A stretch of 64,000 nucleotides of DNA from positions 34,501 through 98,500 of the forward strand of contig VFGV01000008.1 in the NCBI GenBank assembly GCA_009392275.1, read 5' to 3'. The DNA is from SAR202 cluster bacterium. GTDB taxonomy: Bacteria > Chloroflexota > Dehalococcoidia > Lucifugimonadales > UBA2962. The position numbers and the translations under genes were made by a program. Under the pieces are notes generated by a model that ran no database searches, was not told the origin of the DNA, and was given only the letters and a program-made list of their open reading frames with translations. Of this stretch, positions 19,499 through 27,383 are shown piece after piece (the first letter of the stretch is position 1; every line of letters starts with the position of its first letter).

Positions 19499-20851
19499 TC
19501 AGACCTTAGATATATGCGATGATAATTTTGTCAAAGTAGCATCAAGCCCATCTATGATAAAGTCGATTTCAGTTTCAGTAACACACAAAGGAGGCGACAT
19601 TTGTATTACCCTACTACTCAATGTCCTTAACAATAATCCATTTTTCTTAAATGTATTAACCAACCAAACCCCTAGATCTTCATCATCAATTGTAAATTCA
19701 CCAACAAGCTCTATCGCTACCAAAAGACCAATACCTCTAACATCCCCTATTACAGAATGCTTGTCGGAAAGACCATTTAATTTTTCAATGAAATACCTCC
19801 CCTTAACTGCAGAGGCTTCAACCAGATCTTCTTGCTCTATTATATTTATGTTTTCTAGTGCCGAAGCAGTTGAAACAGGGTGTCCTCCAGCAGTAAGAGC
19901 AGCATAAAAAATATTTTCTTTTCCAGCAAATGCATCTGCTACTTTTGTAGAGACTATTGTTGCCCCTATTGGTACATAACTACTGCCTAGACCTTTTGCA
20001 AGTGTCATTATATCGGGCGTAACACCAAAGTGTTCAATTCCAAACATGCGTCCAGTTCTTCCAAACCCGCACACCACTTCATCATCAATCAGCAAAATAC
20101 CGTATCGATCACAAATCTCTCTAACTATGGGCCAATATTCTTGTCCAGGAACAACAGCTCCAAGAGACGAAGTTATTGGTTCACCTATAATTGCCGCAAT
20201 CGTATCCGGATCGTTTTGAATAATTAAATTTTCAATATCTTGAGCGCACAATACAGCACACTCTGAAGGGGATTTGCCTCCCCATGAGCAGCTGAAGGGA
20301 TTAGGTTGGGAAGCATAAATCATACCTAAGGGGCCAGGTTCGTACTGATTTAAGCCTAAAGAAGATGGCCTACCAAGCCAGGCCACTCCAGATGTAGCTC
20401 CATGGTAGCTTCCGTATCTACTAATTATTTTATACCGACCTTTATCACCTCTCCTTACATGGTAAGCTCGGGCCATTCTGACGGCTATCTCATTTGCCTC
20501 CGACCCGCCAGAAACTGGCCATACTCGACTCAAATCTCCAGGAGTAATTTCTGCTAATTTTTCGGCAAGTAAAGCATTTGGGAAAGTGGTGGTTTGCTCC
20601 GGGTAATATGATAGCTCAAGCATTTGATTCTTAACTACATCAGCCATTTGCTTCCTACCATATCCGATATTTATGGAAGAATATCCGCCATTGACATCCA
20701 ACCATGTATTACCCTCAATATCAGTGACAGAAACACCGTTTGCATGGTCAATAATCATTGGCTCACCAGATGCGGCCATATCATCCCAGCCTTTAGCCTG
20801 CATCCAAAGATACCTATTTGCTTTTCCCTGTAATTCAGTTGTAATTGTCAC
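19499..20851 (-). CDS. class III aminotransferase (PLP-dependent), copy 2
   Basis: Omega-amino acid/GABA-type transaminase of 450 aa. SGGSEANEIAVRMARAYH binds PLP phosphate, IDDEVVCGFGRTGRMF holds the PLP-contacting Asp, and the Schiff-base Lys is in PDIMTLAKGLGSSYVP. Closely related to the gene just upstream. GTG start overlapping that gene's TGA by 4 nt, so the pair is a tightly coupled operon. The substrate is uncertain: taurine, beta-alanine, putrescine or aminobutyrate are all possible. Confidence 0.9.
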   Translation of the reverse strand: MTITTELQGKANRYLWMQAKGWDDMAASGEPMIIDHANGVSVTDIEGNTWLDVNGGYSSINIGYGRKQMADVVKNQMLELSYYPEQTTTFPNALLAEKLAEITPGDLSRVWPVSGGSEANEIAVRMARAYHVRRGDKGRYKIISRYGSYHGATSGVAWLGRPSSLGLNQYEPGPLGMIYASQPNPFSCSWGGKSPSECAVLCAQDIENLIIQNDPDTIAAIIGEPITSSLGAVVPGQEYWPIVREICDRYGILLIDDEVVCGFGRTGRMFGIEHFGVTPDIMTLAKGLGSSYVPIGATIVSTKVADAFAGKENIFYAALTAGGHPVSTASALENINIIEQEDLVEASAVKGRYFIEKLNGLSDKHSVIGDVRGIGLLVAIELVGEFTIDDEDLGVWLVNTFKKNGLLLRTLSSRVIQMSPPLCVTETEIDFIIDGLDATLTKLSSHISKV

Positions 20852-22230
20852 GCAAATCTCCCTACGCCAGATTCACCTTCAAACTCCCACAATCCAAGAT
20901 CAACAGCATGAACTATTTCATCAACCTCTTGGCGAGTTATACATAATGGAGGGCCAAAATGCAGTATGTTTTCACGAGCTCTAAAAATTAATCCTTTGGA
21001 TTTGAACTTCTCAGTCAACCTAACGCCGATTTGAACATCCGGATCAAATCCAGCTTTGGTTTGTCTGTCACTTACAAGTTCCATAGCCAAAAACAATCCA
21101 ATACCTCTAACATCGCCAACAAAAGGGTGATCCTGAATCATATTTTCAAGCTGATCTTTGAAATACTCACCAACTTCTTTGGCATTATCAACCATATTTT
21201 CTTCTTCAATTATCGATATGTTTTTAAGCGCTGCAGCAGCTGATACTGGATGTCCACTATTGGTTAAGACATGTTTCAGCGAAGAATCTCCACCTGAAAA
21301 ACTATCAGCAATACGATCGCTCACAATCGTTCCAGCCATAGGCAAGTATGCACTAATAATCCCTTTAGCCACAGTCATAATATCTGGAGATACATTGAAG
21401 TGTTCCATGGCAAACATTTTTCCTGTTCTACCAAAACCGCATACGACTTCATCAGCAATCATTATTACGCCATATCGATCACATATTTCCCGCACCATAG
21501 GCCAATATTCTTTAGACGGCACCGGAGCTCCTTGAGGGATAGCAATTGGCTCTCCGATAAATGCTGATATTGTTTCAGGTCCGTAAAACAAAATCGTATC
21601 CTCAATAGCCTGAGCACAAAGTGTTGCACACTCAGATTCAGTTTTTCCGCCAAACTCACATCTATATGGATTTGGTTGAGGCACATGAAGCATACCAGGA
21701 TAAGCAGGCCCATAATCAGCCTTTTGAACTGCCGGGCCATCACCGGTCCAAAGAACCCCACCTGTCATTCCATGATACGAGCCTTTTCTGCTTATGACTC
21801 GATAACGTCCTGGTTCTCCACGATGGTTATGATATGCCTTTGCAATCTTTAATGCAGTTTCATTGGCCTCCGAACCACCTGTGGAAAAAAACACTCGATT
21901 GAGATCACCTGGTGCTAATTCAGCAAGTTTTTCGGCTAATTTGATTACTATCTCTGTGGTAGTACCAATTGGGCAAAAGGGAGTTTTATTGATTTGCTCG
22001 TATACAGCTTGGGCAATTTCAGGCCTTCCGTAGCCAATATTTACACAACTATAACCAGCATTGACATCTATCCAGTTATTTCCCTGGCTATCAGTAACCC
22101 TTACTCCCTTTCCAGAAGTAATAACATGAGGACCGCCGGACTCAGCCATTTCCGTCCAATCTCGATTATGAATCCATAAATTATTTAAAGCCTTTAAACG
22201 AACATGTTCTATTTCGGCTGGCGTATTCAT
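20848..22230 (-). CDS. class III aminotransferase (PLP-dependent), copy 1
   Basis: Paralogue of the following gene, 460 aa. STGGSEANETALKIAKAYHNH, IADEVVCGFGRTGKMFAMEHF and the lysine in DIMTVAKGIISAYLPM are the expected fold-type I landmarks. First gene of a two-gene operon. Both proteins share segments such as NWIDVNAGYSCVNIGYGR / TWLDVNGGYSSINIGYGR, so they arose by duplication or form a heteromeric enzyme. Confidence 0.9.
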   Translation of the reverse strand: MNTPAEIEHVRLKALNNLWIHNRDWTEMAESGGPHVITSGKGVRVTDSQGNNWIDVNAGYSCVNIGYGRPEIAQAVYEQINKTPFCPIGTTTEIVIKLAEKLAELAPGDLNRVFFSTGGSEANETALKIAKAYHNHRGEPGRYRVISRKGSYHGMTGGVLWTGDGPAVQKADYGPAYPGMLHVPQPNPYRCEFGGKTESECATLCAQAIEDTILFYGPETISAFIGEPIAIPQGAPVPSKEYWPMVREICDRYGVIMIADEVVCGFGRTGKMFAMEHFNVSPDIMTVAKGIISAYLPMAGTIVSDRIADSFSGGDSSLKHVLTNSGHPVSAAAALKNISIIEEENMVDNAKEVGEYFKDQLENMIQDHPFVGDVRGIGLFLAMELVSDRQTKAGFDPDVQIGVRLTEKFKSKGLIFRARENILHFGPPLCITRQEVDEIVHAVDLGLWEFEGESGVGRFA

Positions 22231-22346
22231 AAAAATATCCTATCTATAAGATGATCAAGATCTGTCTCCAAAAGTATATGTCTGGGTATTACACACTTAC
22301 AAGCTTTTAGAGTAAAAACCAACTAACTAAAGGGCTCATTTTCACT

Positions 22347-22376
22347 TTGACTCAGTTAGACTGACTGTAATAATAT
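22347..22376 (+). promoter_or_regulatory. promoter of tRNA-Met
   Basis: TTGACT, 18-nt spacer, TAATAT, ending 20 nt before the mature tRNA 5' end. Confidence 0.5.
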
Positions 22377-22395
22377 TTTTAGTGTAACTTAATTC

Positions 22396-22470
22396 GGCTA
22401 CGTAGCTCAGAGGCAGAGCGGGCGCTTCATAAGCGCTAGGTCACAGGTTCGAGCCCTGTCGTAGCCACCA
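22396..22470 (+). tRNA. tRNA-Met (CAT), elongator type
   Basis: Cloverleaf with acceptor GGCTACG / CGTAGCC, D stem GCTC/GAGC, anticodon loop TTCATAA (CAT) and encoded CCA. The first base pair is G-C rather than the unpaired C1-A72 of initiator tRNA, so it is an elongator tRNA, Met or possibly Ile(CAT, lysidine-modified). Confidence 0.92.
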
Positions 22471-22479
22471 AAATAAGAT

Positions 22480-23295
22480 TTAAGCTCGGTAAACACTATA
22501 TGCTGTTTTAAGTTGACTTTCCTGAAACTCTAGAGGTTTCTCACCGGAAGCAAATTCGTATAAAGCAGCTTTGTAGATTCCTTCTAGAGTGTATATTATT
22601 GTTACAGACGCAGCCGCGAGTAATACTCCGATTACTAGACCAAAAGTCTGATCAAGCAATCCAAAGAACCATCCAATAACAGCGCTGATAATCAAGGCTA
22701 AGATTTGAAAAATCCCAAATCCAAAATTAGCTGTTATTTGGTTACCCCAGGTACTTTTAAACAAACTGGTTGACTTCTTTATTGCAGCAAAAGGGCTTAA
22801 GTTTTCAGAAACAATAATTGGAACCACAAAGAAGGTCATCATAGTCCAACCTGCCTGTAGCAAACTGCCTAGAATTTGACCAACTATCCCTCTTCTATTC
22901 CCCTTTATAGCGGCTATTAAAATCGCCACAATAGTTACAATTATCGACCATATCAAAATGTGGTGAATATGCTTTATTGCGTGCGAAAAACCCGAGTAAA
23001 CATTTGGATCACCACCGCGTAATCTTTCCAAAGCAGCAGAAACTAAAGCTGAATTGAAAAACACAATTATGAAATTAGAAACAAAAACAATGACAACATA
23101 CACCTCTATTGGCTGGCCTTCTTCCTCTACATTATCCAAGCCAATTGCGCCAAAAGACCACATTAGAGCTAAAAATATTGCTATGCATGCCGCAGCCATT
23201 AACGGAAATAAAACTAATTCCTTATCTTTCTGAAGCACATTAGCTGATGCCTTCATCATTGCCATTGTTCTCGATATGTTTCCAAAAAATCCCAT
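22480..23295 (-). CDS. polytopic membrane protein, DUF6159-like
   Basis: 271 aa with about six hydrophobic segments and a short charged lead (MGFFGNISRTMAMMKASANVLQKDKEL). The lead and the ALERLRGGDPN loop resemble the family catalogued as DUF6159, of unknown function. It has no recognisable catalytic motif. It starts 13 nt from the 3' end of tRNA-Met, convergent with it. Confidence 0.65.
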   Translation of the reverse strand: MGFFGNISRTMAMMKASANVLQKDKELVLFPLMAAACIAIFLALMWSFGAIGLDNVEEEGQPIEVYVVIVFVSNFIIVFFNSALVSAALERLRGGDPNVYSGFSHAIKHIHHILIWSIIVTIVAILIAAIKGNRRGIVGQILGSLLQAGWTMMTFFVVPIIVSENLSPFAAIKKSTSLFKSTWGNQITANFGFGIFQILALIISAVIGWFFGLLDQTFGLVIGVLLAAASVTIIYTLEGIYKAALYEFASGEKPLEFQESQLKTAYSVYRA

Positions 23296-23414
23296 ATGTC
23301 TTTCTACCTTTTTATATTAATTAGCAACTAAGATTTTACCAGACAATAGACTGACTGATTTTACTTATAAAACTATTTGTCTTTTTGTTTCAACTCCACA
23401 GAATCTATTTTTGC

Positions 23415-24767
23415 TCAACAACCTATATCAAATCTTAAAGAGTGTTCCGGGAAATTATCTCCTCGACGAGAAACATCGCCTCCTCCAACTATTAGAACCG
23501 AGCAGGGTTCCATAAATGTTGCCGTCAATAAAGTCCTACCTTCGGGCAATTGAGTGATTCTTGACCATTCATTTTCTTGCACATTATATTCTTCAACGAC
23601 TTTTATTCCTGAGCCGAGTTGATTAGCGCCTCCAAACAAAATGACTTTATCTTTTAACACCGAATTTCCTTGGATTTCCGAAATTAATATTGCTACATGG
23701 TCTTGTCTCGGAAAGTCCATATTGCTAACCTCTGTCCAAGTATCAGAACTAGGATCATATATCTCAGCAGATATTCCAGGATACTGGTCTTTAGATTCAG
23801 GCTCTAGGGCAGTAGCACCTCCAGTAATAAGTACCCTGCCATCAGATAAAAGTGTCGATTGATGTCCCAATCTGGGATAGTGCATATTACTAGCAACGGT
23901 CCATATTTTTGTATAAGGGTCATATATTTCTGCAGAAGAAAGTGTTTCACCCGGAACTACTGACTCCAGGCCTCCCGTTACCAAAACACGGCCATCAATC
24001 AACTCTACGGCTGAATGAGACATCCTGTGGTGATTCATAACAGCTGACTCCTCCCACAACCTAGTTTTCACCCTATAGATTTCAGTAGTAGCCGTTATGT
24101 CTACGCCAGAACGTCCACCAATAATCATTACATCTCCGTCTGCTAAACTAATCGCTTGAGCGCGACTCCTTTTATAATTCATTTCCGAAGTCTCAACCCA
24201 TTTATTGGTATTGGGTTCATATATTTCCGATGAGAACAAATCTTTAATACCCCTAAAGACTTTATCTTCACCATCATCTTGAAACATAGCTCTGCCAGAT
24301 CCTCCAACCACTAATACTCTTCCGTCTGGTAATAAAGTTGCTGTGTGATAAGTCCTCTCCCAATTAGGAGTACCAGCTGTAAACCACTGATCATGACCAA
24401 AAGGCATTAGTTTAGCTTGGTTTTCCGCTGACGCGCGATAACTTAACCTCTTGCTACCACCTACAACTAACACAGATCCATTATCCAAAATAGTGGCAGT
24501 ATGGCCCCATCTTCCAAAGCCTAAATCTCCGGCCAATTCCCACGAGTCTTCTAATATTATCCCAAGGTTTTCTGCACTAGATATGCCTATATCCGGAGTG
24601 GGTGTAGGACTTGCCTCGGGCGTTTCTCCAGGCACAACTAAAAATTTCATGTCCTGCTCATCTGAGATTCGCATACTTTCAACTGGAGCGTTGCAGTTTA
24701 TTAAAATTATCATTAATAGTATGGAGAATAAAAACTTCGGAGTTTGAAGTATACGCAAAACCGTCAT
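23415..24767 (-). CDS. kelch-repeat lipoprotein
   Basis: 450 aa. A hydrophobic signal ending in a lipobox-like LINC (about residue 25) predicts a lipid-anchored exported protein, followed by a Pro/Thr linker (TPEASPTPTPDIG). The rest is a series of kelch units (DGRVLVVGG, DGDVMIIGG, DGRVLVTGG, DGRVLITGG ...) making a six- or seven-bladed beta-propeller. Function unknown; such propellers bind carbohydrates or proteins or resemble galactose-oxidase-type folds. A paralogue lies at 27384-28604. Confidence 0.85.
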   Translation of the reverse strand: MTVLRILQTPKFLFSILLMIILINCNAPVESMRISDEQDMKFLVVPGETPEASPTPTPDIGISSAENLGIILEDSWELAGDLGFGRWGHTATILDNGSVLVVGGSKRLSYRASAENQAKLMPFGHDQWFTAGTPNWERTYHTATLLPDGRVLVVGGSGRAMFQDDGEDKVFRGIKDLFSSEIYEPNTNKWVETSEMNYKRSRAQAISLADGDVMIIGGRSGVDITATTEIYRVKTRLWEESAVMNHHRMSHSAVELIDGRVLVTGGLESVVPGETLSSAEIYDPYTKIWTVASNMHYPRLGHQSTLLSDGRVLITGGATALEPESKDQYPGISAEIYDPSSDTWTEVSNMDFPRQDHVAILISEIQGNSVLKDKVILFGGANQLGSGIKVVEEYNVQENEWSRITQLPEGRTLLTATFMEPCSVLIVGGGDVSRRGDNFPEHSLRFDIGC

Positions 24768-24776
24768 TGGTGCATT

Positions 24777-25277
24777 CTATAGATTTTTACTAATAGCAGC
24801 TTGTAAGGCATCAACGTACCCAGATCCAATCAAAACTCGTGAACCATTTTTCAAAGTCAGTAAAACTCCTTTATTGCCGCTAACATTGTATGCTTTGCCC
24901 TTGGGGCCATATTTGATACCCCATCCTCCATAATCCTTTAACGGGCTATACTTGATCGACTCAGCCACTTTAATTTCATTGAATTCTAATTTTACCCAGT
25001 TGATATGGAACGGACGAAATTTTAAAAACACTCCCTCAGAATTAACCTTCGTTTCAAGTCGAATCATATAAAACAGTAAAGGGAAAACTAAGCCTAAAAC
25101 CAACGTTAAAGTCAATAAAACAAAATCTTCTTGTTGATTGATACCTATTGGTTTCTCAAAAATAGTATGTTTGATACACAAAGCCAAACATACTATCGGG
25201 GAAATTGAAATTAGAGTCCATATCCACCATGCCCTAAACGACTGTTTTTCATTAAAATGTATCTTAGACTTGTCCAT
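24777..25277 (-). CDS. small membrane protein, DUF6141-like
   Basis: 166 aa with two transmembrane segments (about residues 17-35 and 50-70) followed by a PH-like soluble domain. The stretch GWGIKYGPKGKAYNVSGNKG and then GVLLTLKNGSRVLIGS resembles the family listed as DUF6141. No function is known. It is 9 nt upstream of the kelch lipoprotein and probably cotranscribed. Confidence 0.6.
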   Translation of the reverse strand: MDKSKIHFNEKQSFRAWWIWTLISISPIVCLALCIKHTIFEKPIGINQQEDFVLLTLTLVLGLVFPLLFYMIRLETKVNSEGVFLKFRPFHINWVKLEFNEIKVAESIKYSPLKDYGGWGIKYGPKGKAYNVSGNKGVLLTLKNGSRVLIGSGYVDALQAAISKNL

Positions 25278-25376
25278 AACTTATCTAATACTAATAAAAA
25301 TATATAAAATATGTGCTGAATATTAATTATGCATTTGTTTTAGACTTATTCCAACTTAGTTTAGGTTTTATTCTTA

Positions 25377-26147
25377 CTATATGTCTCGTTTACCTGCGGA
25401 TATTTTCGCGGGTAAACGAGACTCTCCTGAATTCCTAGACTTTAATAATTCAAGATGAAGATGTTTTTGTGGGGGCAAATAACTGATGCCTCTAAGCATT
25501 TTCCATTCATAAGGATTAATTGCTATTAAGTTCATACGGTATTGTCCTCTTACCTGAACTCTACGTTCTCTAGGCTGTTGCTCGATAAAACCCTTATTTA
25601 CTAAAGCTGATATACGGTCATCAACAGTTCTAGAAAGGCTCTGTTTTTCATAATCATTTAATGCAAACCATTTAGGGAAAAGTTTAGCCCATGTATTTTC
25701 TTCCGGGTCTAAATGAAAGTTCATATTCTCCTGTTTTTCCTCATGAGAATAACCTGTTTTCATCTTTTGCCTTACAGCCCCTATCAACTCAACTCGTTCC
25801 TTTGTTACCCATTTATCCGGAAGCTTATTCGCAGCGTACTTAGAACTCTTAGATGCTTTATAGTGTCGCCAATGTGTTAAAGAATCAGTTTCCCAGCATA
25901 ACAAAATTTCAGTATCAATTAATGCAAATGGCGGCTTTTCAAGTTTTTGATATGACCCACTAATTAAATTGCTCTCATTGTCCTTAGAAAGTCTTGGTTG
26001 ATTGAAATAATGGATATCAAGCAATTTACCCAAAATATCATCCATCACGGAGATATTATTGGCATCACCATACGATTTTAAAGCATCTCGATTAGATCGA
26101 CTGAGCCTCACAGTTGTCATATTGGTTTTTTTATTTTTCCCAAGCAT
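25377..26147 (-). CDS. putative ribbon-helix-helix regulator fused to an uncharacterised domain
   Basis: 256 aa, not in a family I can name. Residues about 10-45 (TTVRLSRSNRDALKSYGDAN...MDDILGKLLD) have the strand-helix-helix pattern of an RHH DNA-binding domain. The rest contains EILLCWETDSLTHWRHY, TWAKLFPKWFALNDYEKQ and a winged-helix-like DDRISALVNKGFIEQQPR. These blocks recur in the protein at 54074-54580, which lacks the RHH part. The extreme C-terminus is encoded by a large palindrome. ATG at 26147 or at 26120 (MTTVRLSR) are both possible starts. Inference: a transcription factor. Confidence 0.55.
   Translation of the reverse strand: MLGKNKKTNMTTVRLSRSNRDALKSYGDANNISVMDDILGKLLDIHYFNQPRLSKDNESNLISGSYQKLEKPPFALIDTEILLCWETDSLTHWRHYKASKSSKYAANKLPDKWVTKERVELIGAVRQKMKTGYSHEEKQENMNFHLDPEENTWAKLFPKWFALNDYEKQSLSRTVDDRISALVNKGFIEQQPRERRVQVRGQYRMNLIAINPYEWKMLRGISYLPPQKHLHLELLKSRNSGESRLPAKISAGKRDI
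25383..25422. repeat. 16-bp palindromic element in the 3' end of the RHH-like gene
   Basis: GTCTCGTTTACCTGCG, 8-nt loop, then CGCGGGTAAACGAGAC, with a single T-G mismatch. It encodes the last residues of the gene. On neither strand is it followed by a T-run, so it is not a standard intrinsic terminator. It is richer in GC than its surroundings. Confidence 0.75.
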
Positions 26148-26286
26148 ACTCTATAAATGTCATTGTTTTATTATCTAAAAATACCTTTAATGCCAATTTA
26201 AAATGTGTAGTCACACTTAAATGCAAATATATCAAGAATTTCTCTTTCTCTACTTTTTTAAAGGAAAGCTACTCTTGTTACGAAAA

Positions 26287-26874
26287 CTATCTTAATTTAC
26301 GAGCTTTATTGTAAGCCTGAATTGACCTGTCACGCCAACCATCTCTTTCACCTTGGATTGATTTTTGCGAGTAGGTTTCATAAACGATACCTAGTGTTTG
26401 ATAGACTTGCCAGCTACCAGGCGATATGCGCGATGCTTGCACCAAATCATCTACCGCCATTTGACAGCTTTTTATATCTCCAAACGCTTCACAATTCTGG
26501 TGGTAAGTTATCGCTCGCCCGATGTAAGCCCTATCAAGAGATATTCCAATATTCAAATCTTTTATTTCTCTTAATTCAGCATCTTCATAATGCTCAATAT
26601 ATGAAGTAAAATCATTTCGCGCAAGCTCAATATCCTCCATGGTTGCGGCTGACTCATAGTACGAATAAGCTCTCAAAAAGTAGGCGTCGTTATTCTCAGA
26701 ATTTTCTTGTATAGCAGCACTGAAATCATCAATTGCCAATTTGTACGCTTTAATTACCAAATGTTCAATTCCGCTATCAATATATTTAGTGTCAGAAGAT
26801 CCACAACCAACAAGAATTAAAGCATTTAAAGCTATAATTACTACGATATAATCTCTTAATTTTCTCACAAGCAT
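26287..26874 (-). CDS. TPR-repeat lipoprotein
   Basis: 195 aa. Signal peptide with lipobox LVGC (about residues 21-24), then tetratricopeptide-like units (HLVIKAYKLAIDDFSAAIQENSENNDAYFLRAYSYYE and a second near YQTLGIVYETYSQKS, each cut short here). Lipid-anchored, outward-facing scaffold protein of unknown partner. It lies upstream of the RHH-like gene with a 139-nt gap. Confidence 0.75.
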   Translation of the reverse strand: MLVRKLRDYIVVIIALNALILVGCGSSDTKYIDSGIEHLVIKAYKLAIDDFSAAIQENSENNDAYFLRAYSYYESAATMEDIELARNDFTSYIEHYEDAELREIKDLNIGISLDRAYIGRAITYHQNCEAFGDIKSCQMAVDDLVQASRISPGSWQVYQTLGIVYETYSQKSIQGERDGWRDRSIQAYNKARKLR

Positions 26875-26987
26875 ATTGCACTCATATCTATTATTACAAA
26901 ACGGTACTAATAAGTTTTAACATATATTGCTCAACCTAGCGGTATTTATAGCCTCAAATTTTTAAGATATACTTACATTTCAAATTA

Positions 26988-27064
26988 GGGCGATTAGCTC
27001 AGTTGGCTAGAGCACCTCGTTTACACCGAGGGGGTCGGGGGTTCGAGTCCCTCATCGCCCACCA
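26988..27064 (+). tRNA. tRNA-Val (TAC)
   Basis: Acceptor GGGCGAT / ATCGCCC, anticodon stem CCTCG/CGAGG with loop TTTACAC, T-arm GGGGGTTCGAGTCCCTC and encoded CCA. First of three closely spaced tRNAs. Confidence 0.95.
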
Positions 27065-27095
27065 TATCTAAATTTCATTTGTTACACAGGTCAAT

Positions 27096-27181
27096 GCCGA
27101 AGTGGCGGAACGGCAGACGCGCTGCGTTCAGGTCGCAGTGCCCGCAAGGGCGTGTGGGTTCAAATCCCTCCTTCGGCACCA
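27096..27181 (+). tRNA. tRNA-Leu (CAG)
   Basis: 86 nt with the long variable arm of a class II tRNA (GCCCGCAAGGGC). Acceptor GCCGAAG / CTTCGGC, anticodon stem CTGCG/CGCAG and loop TTCAGGT. CCA encoded. The T stem has one T-T mismatch. Confidence 0.95.
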
Positions 27182-27231
27182 AAAGTGATAACAACTTATC
27201 AAGTTGGATTTAATGAGGCATGACAACTAAG

Positions 27232-27237
27232 TATAAT
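27232..27237 (+). promoter_or_regulatory. -10 element of tRNA-Arg
   Basis: Consensus TATAAT 14 nt before the tRNA-Arg 5' end; a -35 is weak (TTTAAT at the right distance). The tRNA may also be read from upstream. Confidence 0.35.
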
Positions 27238-27251
27238 ATGCCAAACATGAT

Positions 27252-27327
27252 GCGCTTGTAGCTCAGTGGATAGAGCGCAGCCCTGCGGAGGCTGAGGTCG
27301 TGGGTTCGAATCCCACCAAGCGCGCCA
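27252..27327 (+). tRNA. tRNA-Arg (GCG)
   Basis: Acceptor GCGCTTG / CAAGCGC with G73 and encoded CCA, D stem GCTC/GAGC, anticodon stem CAGCC/GGCTG with loop CTGCGGA. The anticodon is GCG, reading CGC/CGU. Most bacteria use an ACG tRNA edited to inosine for these codons, so this isoacceptor is worth noting. Confidence 0.93.
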
Positions 27328-27383
27328 TCATCTTTTGAACTTAAATTCAATCCGCAATCCGAGCTCTTAATTAACGCCTACCT

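Noticed and set aside
22396-22470. Initiator tRNA-Met
   Set aside because: It has a paired G1-C72 and not the unpaired C1-A72 of initiators.
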